The position numbers and the translations under genes are program-made. Positions 1 to 5,452 of a DNA stretch of 5,452 nt are shown in pieces. Under the pieces are notes generated by a model that saw nothing but the letters and a program-made list of their open reading frames with translations, was not told the origin of the DNA and did no database searches. Source of the stretch: Burkholderiales bacterium. Lineage in GTDB: Bacteria; Pseudomonadota; Gammaproteobacteria; Burkholderiales; Usitatibacteraceae. The stretch is taken from the NCBI GenBank assembly GCA_025936275.1, contig JAICTR010000207.1:1-5452 (forward strand). The letters are read 5' to 3'. The stretch's first letter is position 1. Each line of letters begins with the position of its first letter.

Positions 1-335
1 CCACGCGCGTGGGCGTGATGTACCTCGGCCGAATCGTCGAGATCGCTGCGACGAGGACGCTCTTCGAGCGTCCGCTGCATCCCTATACGCGCATGCTGGA
101 GAGCGCCATCCCCGACATCACGATGTCGGGCAAGGCGCGCACGCCGGTCGCGGGCGAGGTGCCCAATCCGCTCGATCCTCCCTCGGGCTGCCCGTTCCAT
201 CCGCGTTGTCCGTACGCGCGCGAGAAGTGCCGCGCGGAGCGCCCGCCGCTCGTGCCCTTCGAAAGCGCGCGCGTCGCCTGCCACGGCGTGCACGAAGGCT
301 GGGTTCCGCTGGTCCGCGTGCCCGCGACGGCTTGA
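1..335 (+). CDS. Oligopeptide/dipeptide ABC transporter ATP-binding protein, C-terminal part (DppF/OppF type)
   Basis: This is the 3' end of a cytoplasmic ATPase that powers import of di- or oligopeptides through a membrane permease pair. The first full codon is at base 3, and the Walker A, signature and Walker B regions lie outside the window. What remains starts in the stretch after the switch histidine (VGVMYLGRIVE), continues through FERPLHPYTRMLESAIP, and ends in the oligopeptide-transporter C-terminal (oligo_HPY) domain with NPLDPPSGCPFHPRCPYA. Four cysteines, with codons at 189, 207, 228 and 279, are spaced C-x5-C-x6-C-x16-C; this is a family-typical set proposed to bind an iron-sulfur cluster in Dpp-type ATPases. 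The GEVPNPLDPPSGC wording resembles the F-type ATPase more than the D-type, which suggests this is the last gene of a dppBCDF-like operon (inference). The exact substrate (dipeptide, oligopeptide, glutathione, nickel) cannot be told from this fragment. Confidence 0.93.
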   Translation, partial: TRVGVMYLGRIVEIAATRTLFERPLHPYTRMLESAIPDITMSGKARTPVAGEVPNPLDPPSGCPFHPRCPYAREKCRAERPPLVPFESARVACHGVHEGWVPLVRVPATA

Positions 336-364
336 CCGGGCCCCAGTTACATCCGTAGCGATGC

Positions 365-376
365 CGCGCCGGCGCG
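365..376. repeat. 12-bp perfect GC-only palindrome before the pilin promoter
   Basis: CGCGCCGGCGCG reads the same on both strands and abuts the TTGACG hexamer of the candidate promoter. It has no loop and no following T-run, so it is not an intrinsic terminator. It could be a protein-binding site, but short GC palindromes are common by chance in DNA of this composition. Confidence 0.25.
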
Positions 377-405
377 TTGACGACGGTCGGCGCCGCCGGT
401 AGCCT
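377..405 (+). promoter_or_regulatory. Candidate sigma70 promoter for the pseudopilin/GGDEF-EAL operon
   Basis: TTGACG at 377-382 matches five of six bases of the -35 consensus. After 17 bases comes TAGCCT at 400-405, which keeps the first, second and last bases of the -10 consensus. Transcription would start near 411-413, giving a leader of about 23 bases that includes the Shine-Dalgarno site. It lies in the only intergenic space before the operon. The -10 is weak, so this is a prediction from pattern alone. Confidence 0.45.
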
Positions 406-418
406 CACTCGTTCTCCC

Positions 419-425
419 AGAGGGA
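419..425 (+). promoter_or_regulatory. Ribosome binding site of the pseudopilin gene
   Basis: AGAGGGA, with an AGGGA core at 421-425, ends nine bases before the ATG at 435. This supports that ATG as the start and gives a five-residue prepilin leader. Confidence 0.6.
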
Positions 426-434
426 ACGCGGCCC

Positions 435-887
435 ATGCCCCAGCGCGGTTTCACGCTCGTCGAGATGGTGATCGTGCTCGCCATCGCCGGGCTGGTGCTG
501 TGGATCGTGGTGCCCGCCGCGCAGGCCTACATCGACCGCAGCCGCGTGGCGCAGGCGGCGCTCGAGATCGGCAACCTCTCGACGACGCTGCGCAAGCAGA
601 TGAAGTCCACCGGCGTGCTTCCCGATTCGCTCGACGCCGCCCCGTTCAACGCGCCCACCGATCCCTGGGGCCATCCGTACGAATACGTGAACCTCGGCGA
701 CTCCAAGGGCAACGGCCAGGCGCGCAAGGACAAGAACTTCAACCCGCTCAACTCCGACTTCGACCTGTACAGCATCGGCGCGGACGCGCAAACCAAGCCG
801 CAGATCACGCACGCCTTCTCGCGCGACGACATCATCCGCGCGCGCGATGGCGGATTCATCGGCCTCGCCTCGGACTTCGACCCGTGA
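435..887 (+). CDS. GspG-like pseudopilin / type IV prepilin-like protein
   Basis: This 150-residue protein is probably cleaved and N-methylated by a prepilin peptidase and assembled in an inner-membrane pilus or pseudopilus. The leader is very short (MPQRG), with cleavage expected between Gly5 and Phe6. The mature N-terminus FTLVE carries the conserved Glu at mature position 5 (residue 10), followed by a hydrophobic helix over about residues 11-31. The C-terminal part resembles the major pseudopilin GspG: DPWGHPYEY at 76-84 and FDLYSIGAD at 109-117, the region that forms a calcium loop in GspG. Between them is a charged insert (GQARKDKNF, 94-102). A tail SRDDIIRARDGGF (129-141) replaces the usual GspG ending. 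I recall a separate betaproteobacterial GspG-like family with this insert and tail, but could not check it. The start is supported by the AGGGA site. No other secretion or pilus genes are in view, so it is an orphan here. Its TGA overlaps the next gene's GTG, implying co-translation. Confidence 0.9.
   Translation: MPQRGFTLVEMVIVLAIAGLVLWIVVPAAQAYIDRSRVAQAALEIGNLSTTLRKQMKSTGVLPDSLDAAPFNAPTDPWGHPYEYVNLGDSKGNGQARKDKNFNPLNSDFDLYSIGADAQTKPQITHAFSRDDIIRARDGGFIGLASDFDP
884..887 (+). promoter_or_regulatory. GTGA stop-start overlap coupling pseudopilin to the c-di-GMP protein
   Basis: The four bases GTGA hold the GTG start of the GGDEF-EAL gene and the TGA stop of the pseudopilin gene. With only a weak ribosome site upstream, translation of the second gene probably depends on ribosomes finishing the first. 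The overlap is seen directly; coupling is inferred. Confidence 0.7.
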
Positions 888-3694
888 CCCTCGCCCCGCG
901 CCGGCGGCAGCGCGGCCACGTCGCGCGCCGGCTCTTCCTCCTCTTCGTGCTCTCGGCGTTCCTGCCGCTGGCACTCATCGCCGCGCTCTCGCTGGGCGAG
1001 GTGAGGAGCCTCCTCCTGCAGCAGAGCGAGCAGCGCCTCGCCGCCACGGCGAAGGCCTACGGCACCACGGTGTACGAGCGCTTGCTGGTCGCCTCCGACG
1101 TCGCGCTCTCGACCGCGACGCGCGGCGCGGTCCTCACGGAGCGCGACGAGCTCGCGCACCGCACCTTCCGCTCCCTCGCCATCGCGCGCGATGACGGGAG
1201 CATCTCGCAGCTCATGGGGAGCGTCGCCGCGCCGCCGCCCGACGCCGCGGCACGCGCGCGCCTCGCGGCGGGAAAGCCGGTCGTGCGGGTCGCGCCCGGG
1301 GAGTCGACCGATGCGCGCGTGATCCTGCAAGTCGCGCGCCTCGATGGCGGCGGCGTGGTGATGGGCGAGCTCAACCCCGCCTACCTCTGGGGCGACGGCG
1401 ACGAAACGCCCGCGGAGACCGATTTCTGCGTCGTGCAGGACATCTCCGGCGAGCGGCTGCATTGTCCGGCGACGATCGAGCCCGAAGCGCGGCACGCGAT
1501 GCTCGCCGAGCGCGGCTCGCACCTGCACAGCGCGACGTGGGACCGCAAAGGCGAGCCGTTCCGGGGCATCGCCTGGGCGCAGTTCATGCGCGCCGGCTTC
1601 GGCACGCCCGACTGGGTGGTGATGGCGGCGCAGCCGGAAAGCTACCAGTTGAAGCGCGCGATCCAGTTCGGGCGCCTCTACGTGCCGGTGGTGGTGCTCG
1701 CGTTGCTGCTGGTGGGCTGGCTCACCATTCGCCAGGCGAGCCACATCGTGGGCCCGCTCACGCGGCTCGCCGAGCGCGCGCGCGGCATGGCGCAGAACGA
1801 CTTCAAGTCGCGCGTCGCGATCGAGCGCGAGGACGAGTTCGGCGAGCTCGCGGCGGCGTTCGACGCCATGTCGCACAAGCTCGGCCGCCAGTTCGCCTCG
1901 TTGAAGGCGCTCTCGGAGATCGATCGCCTGATCCTGTCCACCGTCGACAGCGCGCAGGTGATCCGCACCGTGCTGCAGCGGCTCGGCACCGCGGTGCGCG
2001 CCGACGCGGTGACCGTGACGCTCCTCGAGCACGACAACTCCGACTACGCGCGCACCTACTTCCGCTCCAGCGAGGGCGACGACAGCCCGCGCATGGAGCG
2101 GCATGCGATCTCCACGGAGGAGCGCGCCGACCTCGAGGGCGCGTCGTCGGGACAATGGCTCGCCCTCGCGAGCGATGCGCCGGCGTATCTCGCGCGGCTG
2201 GTGGGCGACGGCGCGACCACCGCGTACGTGCAGCCGGTGGTCTGGCGCGGCACGCTCTGCGGCGCGCTCGCGCTCGGCTATCGCGGCACCTCGTCGCTCG
2301 ACGAGGAGGAGCGCCAGCACGCGCGCGAGCTGTCCGATCGCGTCGCGGTCGCGGTCTCCTCGGCATGGCGCGACGAGCAGCTCTACCTGCAGGCGCACTT
2401 CGACGCGCTCACCGGGCTTCCCAACCGGCTGCTCTTCAAGGACCGCCTCGGACAGGAGATCGCACGCAGCCAGCGCGAGGGGCTGCGCTTCGCGCTGCTC
2501 TTCGTGGACCTCGACCACTTCAAGACGGTGAACGACAGCTTCGGCCACACCACGGGCGACGCGGTGCTGCGCGAGGCGGCGCGCCGCATCTCGCGCTGCG
2601 TGCGCACCACCGACACGGTGTCCCGCCTCGGCGGCGACGAGTTCACGGTGATGCTCACCAACCTCCACCATCCCGAGGAAGCGTGGCTCGTCGCCGAAAG
2701 CGTGGTCGAGGCGCTGTCGCGCGAGTTCCAGGTGAACGGCGAGCAGTGCTTCTTGAGCGCCTCGGTGGGCATCGCCTCGTTCCCCGAGGACGGCGCCTCG
2801 GCCGAGGAGCTGCTGAAGAGCGCCGACACCGCGATGTACCGCGCCAAGGCGGGCGGGCGCGCGCAGTCGGTGTACTTCGAGGAGCGCATGAATGCCGAGG
2901 CGGTGGCGCGCCTCACGCTCGACCGCGACCTGCGCGTCGCGATCGAGCGCGGCGAGCTGGAGCTGCACTACCAGCCGAAGCTCGACCTCGGGAATGGCGC
3001 GGTGTGCGGCGCCGAGGCGCTGGTGCGCTGGCGCCATCCCACGCTCGGCCTCATCGCGCCCGACCGCTTCATCCCGCTCGCCGAGGAATCGGGCTACATC
3101 GAGCAGGTGGGCCACTGGACGCTCACCGAGGCGTGCCGGCAGATGCGCCGCTGGCGCGAGGCGGGATTGCCGCTGGAAAGCGTGTCGGTGAACGTGTCGC
3201 CGCGCCAGTTCCGGCGCCGCGGCCTGGTGGAATTCATCCGCGATTGCGTCGCCGAGGCGAAGCTTCCCGCGGAATGCCTCGGCATCGAGATCACCGAGGG
3301 CGTGCTCATGGAGCGCAGCCAGTCGGTGGAGGAGGTGCTGCAGCGCCTCTCGGCGATGGGCCATCGCCTGGCGCTCGACGACTTCGGCACCGGCTTCTCG
3401 TCGATGTCCTACCTCAAGCGCTTCCCGGTGCGCGAGATCAAGATCGATCGCGTGTTCATCGAGGGGCTCGCGCCGGGCACGGAATCCGAGGCGATCGTCG
3501 CGGCGATCATCGCGATGTCGCACGCGCTCGGCAAGAGCGTGGTCGCCGAAGGGGTCGAGACCTCGGAGCAGTTCGCGCTCCTCGCGCGCATGGGTTGCGA
3601 CCAGGTGCAGGGCTTCCTCGTCTCCGCGGCGGTCACCGCCGCCGAGTTCGAGGCGCTGGTGAGGAGCCGCACCGCGGTCGCCGCGCCGGCGTAG
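884..3694 (+). CDS. Membrane sensor with HAMP, GAF, GGDEF and EAL domains (c-di-GMP cyclase/phosphodiesterase)
   Basis: This 936-residue inner-membrane protein probably makes and/or degrades cyclic-di-GMP. A basic N-terminus precedes TM1 (about 17-37). A periplasmic region (about 38-264) follows, likely Cache-like, with Cys182 and Cys194 that may form a disulfide. Then come TM2 (about 265-283), HAMP (about 284-337, with Pro291 and DEFGEL 317-322) and a GAF-like domain (about 345-498). The GGDEF domain begins near DALTGLPNR (507-515). Its active-site motif GGDEF at 583-587 is intact, and RTTD at 574-577 is the product-inhibition I-site at the canonical five-residue spacing. The EAL domain has EAL at 711-713 and the expected metal and catalytic residues: Asn770, Glu802, Glu805, Asp832-Asp833, Lys853, Glu889 and Gln909. 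Both activities are therefore possible, although in many such fusions one domain dominates. I chose GTG 884 because it overlaps the pilin stop (GTGA) and gives a membrane protein that begins correctly. The upstream open frame is only the pilin gene read out of frame. The Shine-Dalgarno match is weak (GGA at 872-874), which fits translational coupling. Confidence 0.95.
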   Translation: MTLAPRRRQRGHVARRLFLLFVLSAFLPLALIAALSLGEVRSLLLQQSEQRLAATAKAYGTTVYERLLVASDVALSTATRGAVLTERDELAHRTFRSLAIARDDGSISQLMGSVAAPPPDAAARARLAAGKPVVRVAPGESTDARVILQVARLDGGGVVMGELNPAYLWGDGDETPAETDFCVVQDISGERLHCPATIEPEARHAMLAERGSHLHSATWDRKGEPFRGIAWAQFMRAGFGTPDWVVMAAQPESYQLKRAIQFGRLYVPVVVLALLLVGWLTIRQASHIVGPLTRLAERARGMAQNDFKSRVAIEREDEFGELAAAFDAMSHKLGRQFASLKALSEIDRLILSTVDSAQVIRTVLQRLGTAVRADAVTVTLLEHDNSDYARTYFRSSEGDDSPRMERHAISTEERADLEGASSGQWLALASDAPAYLARLVGDGATTAYVQPVVWRGTLCGALALGYRGTSSLDEEERQHARELSDRVAVAVSSAWRDEQLYLQAHFDALTGLPNRLLFKDRLGQEIARSQREGLRFALLFVDLDHFKTVNDSFGHTTGDAVLREAARRISRCVRTTDTVSRLGGDEFTVMLTNLHHPEEAWLVAESVVEALSREFQVNGEQCFLSASVGIASFPEDGASAEELLKSADTAMYRAKAGGRAQSVYFEERMNAEAVARLTLDRDLRVAIERGELELHYQPKLDLGNGAVCGAEALVRWRHPTLGLIAPDRFIPLAEESGYIEQVGHWTLTEACRQMRRWREAGLPLESVSVNVSPRQFRRRGLVEFIRDCVAEAKLPAECLGIEITEGVLMERSQSVEEVLQRLSAMGHRLALDDFGTGFSSMSYLKRFPVREIKIDRVFIEGLAPGTESEAIVAAIIAMSHALGKSVVAEGVETSEQFALLARMGCDQVQGFLVSAAVTAAEFEALVRSRTAVAAPA

Positions 3695-3695
3695 G

Positions 3696-3725
3696 TTGAC
3701 CGCGGGCGCGCCGCGCCGCGACAAT
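3696..3725 (+). promoter_or_regulatory. Candidate promoter for the PLP-enzyme gene, predicting a leaderless or near-leaderless mRNA
   Basis: TTGACC at 3696-3701 matches five of six -35 bases and begins just after the TAG of the previous gene. GACAAT at 3720-3725 matches four of six -10 bases, with an 18-base spacer. A start site six to seven bases after the -10 would fall at 3731-3732, on the ATG itself. No Shine-Dalgarno sequence lies in front of that ATG (the preceding bases are ACAATTCCGG), which agrees with leaderless translation. Confidence 0.5.
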
Positions 3726-3730
3726 TCCGG

Positions 3731-4873
3731 ATGGACCCCGATCGATCGAAGCTTCGCCTGCGCACCTTGACCGCGCAGGGCATGGGCCGCGTCGCCGCGC
3801 CGTACGGCGACATCGTGCCGCCGATCCACCCTTCCAGCACCTTCGAGCGCGCACCCGACGGGAGCTTTCCCGCGGGGCGCATCTACTCGCGCGCCGACAA
3901 CCCGACCTACGACGGGCCCGAGGCGGTGATCGCGGCGCTCGAGGGCGCGGCGGCGGCGATCCTGCTGGGCTCGGGACAGGCCGCGGCGGCCGCCGTCTTC
4001 CAGGCGCTCGCGCCCGGCGATCGCGTGCTCCTTCCTCGCAACATGTACTGGGGCCTTCGCAACTGGATCACGGGATTCATGGGCGCGTGGGGCCTCGCCG
4101 CGGATTTCTACGACAACGCGTCGCTCGACGACCTCGCCGCGCGCATGAAGGCGAAACCGCGCCTGGTGTGGATCGAGACGCCGGCGAACCCGACCTGGGA
4201 AGTGACCGACATCGCCGCGGCCTGCGAGATCGCGCGCGCGGCGGGCGCGACGGTCGCGGTGGACTCCACCTGCGCCACGCCCGTGCTCACGCGCCCGCTC
4301 GCCCTCGGCGCCGACATCGTCATGCATTCGGCGACGAAGTACCTCAACGGCCATTCCGATGTCGTCGCGGGCGCGCTCGCCTGCGCGAAGGACGACGAGT
4401 TGTGGCAACGCATTCGCCAGGTGCGCGCGAGCGGCGGCGCGGTGCTGGGGCCCTTCGAGGCGTGGCTCCTCGCGCGCGGGATGCGCACGCTGCACGTACG
4501 GGTGCGCGCCGCCTGCGACAACGCGCAGGCGATCGCCGCGCGCTTCGCGCGCCATCCGAAGGTCTCGCAGGTGCTGTATCCGGGCCTCGAGTCGCATCCG
4601 GGGCATGCGATCGCCGCGCGCCAGATGCAGGGCGGGTTCGGCGCGATGCTCTCGCTTCGCATCGCCGGCGGCGAGACGGCGGCCAAGTCGTTCACGGCGC
4701 GGCTCGCGGTCTTCAAGCGCGCGACCTCGCTCGGCAGCGTCGAGAGCCTCGCCGAGCATCGCGCGAGCGTCGAGGGGCCGAACACGATGTGCCCGCCGGA
4801 CCTGGTGCGCCTTTCCATCGGCATCGAGGACGCCGACGACCTCATCGCCGACATCGAGCAGGCGCTCGGCTGA
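3731..4873 (+). CDS. Cystathionine gamma-synthase/lyase-family PLP-dependent enzyme
   Basis: This 380-residue cytoplasmic enzyme of the Cys/Met-metabolism PLP family (fold type I) has normal full length. The PLP-binding lysine is Lys203 in SATKYLNGHSDV. Asp178 in VDSTCATPVL should contact the pyridine nitrogen. YSR at 52-54 and the GSGQAA loop (80-85) bind the cofactor phosphate. Tyr106 in MYWGLRNW is the ring-stacking tyrosine, and Arg360 in LVRLSIGIED binds the substrate carboxylate. The segment TSLGSVESLAEH (332-343) has the gamma-type layout of cystathionine gamma-synthases and gamma-lyases rather than the MetC beta-lyase one. The following Met-Thr-His typical of many members is replaced by VEGPNTMCPPD. 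The reaction is likely trans-sulfuration or sulfhydrylation/lyase chemistry on homoserine- or cysteine-derived substrates, but the substrate cannot be fixed from sequence. The start follows a promoter-like element with no ribosome site. The stop shares one base with the next gene. Confidence 0.92.
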   Translation: MDPDRSKLRLRTLTAQGMGRVAAPYGDIVPPIHPSSTFERAPDGSFPAGRIYSRADNPTYDGPEAVIAALEGAAAAILLGSGQAAAAAVFQALAPGDRVLLPRNMYWGLRNWITGFMGAWGLAADFYDNASLDDLAARMKAKPRLVWIETPANPTWEVTDIAAACEIARAAGATVAVDSTCATPVLTRPLALGADIVMHSATKYLNGHSDVVAGALACAKDDELWQRIRQVRASGGAVLGPFEAWLLARGMRTLHVRVRAACDNAQAIAARFARHPKVSQVLYPGLESHPGHAIAARQMQGGFGAMLSLRIAGGETAAKSFTARLAVFKRATSLGSVESLAEHRASVEGPNTMCPPDLVRLSIGIEDADDLIADIEQALG

Positions 4874-5088
4874 TGGACTTGCCGACCCCTGGAGTGCTCT
4901 TCGGCGGACTCGTCTTCGGCGTGATCGGATTCGCCGCCTTCATGTACGGCAAGAAGCAGGCGCGCTTCAGCCCCATGGCGATCGGCGTCGCGATGATGGT
5001 GTATCCGTACTTCGTGCAGCGCGGCTGGGTGCTGTGGACGATCGGCGCCGGCCTCTGCGCCGGCCTGTGGGTGTTGCGCGACTGGTAG
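4873..5088 (+). CDS. Small two-helix conserved membrane protein (71 aa)
   Basis: This is a 71-residue, very hydrophobic protein with no signal peptidase site. Two or possibly three membrane segments are visible: about residues 7-25 (GVLFGGLVFGVIGFAAFMY), then a short polar turn GKKQARFSP (26-34), and a second hydrophobic stretch over 35-68 broken by QRG at 49-51. It ends RDW. The lysine/arginine turn between the segments should lie on the cytoplasmic side. Its ATG shares one base with the TGA of the PLP enzyme (TGATG at 4871-4875). A weak GAGCAGG at 4856-4862 may serve as ribosome site, so the two are probably co-translated. I recall similar short proteins in proteobacteria, some labelled as amino acid transport proteins, but I know of no established function. 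Pairing with an amino-acid enzyme might mean a role in handling its substrate or product; this is a guess from position only. Confidence 0.82.
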   Translation: MDLPTPGVLFGGLVFGVIGFAAFMYGKKQARFSPMAIGVAMMVYPYFVQRGWVLWTIGAGLCAGLWVLRDW

Positions 5089-5098
5089 CGCGCGCCGC

Positions 5099-5452
5099 TC
5101 AGTGCCCCAGGCCGCGCGCCATGATCACCGCGAAGAGCGGGATCAGCGCGGCGAGGTGCACCTCGACCATGATCATCCGGCGCACGTGGCGCCGCTCCGC
5201 GTCCGGCACGCGCCAGGCGGCATCGCGCTCGAACATGCGACGCCAGCGGATGAAGCGCAGCGTCGGGCCCACCGAGATCATGCCCACGGCGAGGAAGAGC
5301 CCGACCTTCACGTAGATCGGCCACGCCGAGAGGTAGAAGTCGGCGCCTGTCGCGCCCCACCCGCGCCGCGCGAAGCCGGTGGCGAGCACCGCGATCGCCG
5401 CGCCGAAGTACCCGACGTCCCCGCGTCCCAGCAGGCGCACCGCAGCCATGTC
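5099..5452 (-). CDS. DUF2214-type integral membrane protein, partial
   Basis: This minus-strand gene is open to the right edge. The first in-window Met (5447-5449) is preceded by an in-frame Asp codon, and the normal N-terminal helix of the family is absent, so the true start lies outside. The visible 117 residues hold three hydrophobic segments: one around GYFGAAIAVLATGFA, one around IYVKVGLFLAVGMISVG, and a C-terminal one around VHLAALIPLFAVIMARG. Between the last two is a basic, likely cytoplasmic stretch with TLRFIRWRR, typical of DUF2214 proteins as I remember them. The family is a predicted inner-membrane protein of unknown function, usually about 150 residues. Its TGA (complement of 5099-5101) lies ten bases beyond the stop of the convergent small membrane protein gene, so the two transcripts must overlap unless termination occurs inside coding sequence. 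Confidence 0.8.
   Translation of the reverse strand, partial: DMAAVRLLGRGDVGYFGAAIAVLATGFARRGWGATGADFYLSAWPIYVKVGLFLAVGMISVGPTLRFIRWRRMFERDAAWRVPDAERRHVRRMIMVEVHLAALIPLFAVIMARGLGH

Noticed and set aside
332..361. Second possible promoter, TTGACC overlapping the first gene's stop
   Set aside because: The best -10 at suitable spacing is TAGCGA (356-361), matching only two of six consensus bases, much weaker than the element at 377-405.
377..883. In-frame 5' extension of the GGDEF-EAL gene back to 377
   Set aside because: This stretch is the pseudopilin gene read in another frame and gives a low-complexity Arg/Ala-rich peptide. GTG 884 gives a proper N-terminus with a basic tail and TM1.
1462..3699. 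A 745-residue open frame in another plus frame over the GGDEF-EAL gene
   Set aside because: Arg/Ala/Gly-rich shadow with no domain; the GGDEF, EAL and I-site motifs lie in the other frame.
3705..3712. GGCGCGCC palindrome between the -35 and -10 before the PLP gene
   Set aside because: Eight bases of pure GC are expected by chance at this composition, and the symmetry does not extend outward.
527..4759. A 1410-residue open frame on the minus strand
   Set aside because: It runs antisense across three well-supported genes. Its translation is rich in Arg, Ala, His and Glu with no recognisable domain, as expected when third-position G/C removes stop codons.
4087..4872. Long in-frame extension upstream of the 71-residue membrane protein
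   Set aside because: The upstream part overlaps the PLP enzyme in another frame and is Arg-rich shadow sequence. The hydrophobic protein begins cleanly at ATG 4873.
5044..5066. Repeated GCGCCGGCC units near the end of the small membrane protein gene, as a possible terminator
   Set aside because: They are mainly direct repeats encoding Ala-Gly-Leu twice, pair only weakly as a hairpin, and have no T-run after them.

Overview
The window is a stretch of high-GC chromosome (around 70% G+C by eye, with strong G/C preference at third codon positions). It is densely packed with ordinary housekeeping and signalling genes. The gene content suggests a betaproteobacterium: an oligopeptide ABC transporter, a type IV pilin-like protein, a membrane GGDEF-EAL protein, a Cys/Met-metabolism PLP enzyme and a DUF2214-type membrane protein. 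This is inferred from protein character only; no rRNA or marker gene is present.

Layout from left to right. (1) The 3' end of a dipeptide/oligopeptide ABC transporter ATPase of the DppF/OppF type, cut by the left edge. (2) A 99-bp intergenic region with a plausible sigma70 promoter and a Shine-Dalgarno site. (3) A two-gene operon: a GspG-like pseudopilin (435-887), then a 936-residue inner-membrane sensor with HAMP, GAF, GGDEF and EAL domains (884-3694) whose GTG start overlaps the pilin stop codon. (4) A 36-bp gap whose best promoter places transcription initiation at or beside the next ATG. (5) A second two-gene operon: a cystathionine gamma-synthase-family PLP enzyme (3731-4873) and a 71-residue two-helix membrane protein (4873-5088) sharing one base with the enzyme's stop. 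(6) A DUF2214-type membrane protein on the minus strand, convergent with the second operon at a 10-bp gap and cut by the right edge.

The most interesting arrangement is the pseudopilin coupled to a potentially bifunctional cyclic-di-GMP enzyme. Both catalytic sites and the diguanylate cyclase inhibitory site look intact, and the sensor has a periplasmic domain of about 227 residues with two cysteines 12 residues apart. One reading is that pilus or pseudopilus state is linked to c-di-GMP level; that is inference, not shown by the sequence. I see no mobile element, tRNA, rRNA, CRISPR array, convincing intrinsic terminator or sign of recent horizontal transfer. Very long open frames on the minus strand and in other plus frames are shadows produced by the high GC content.
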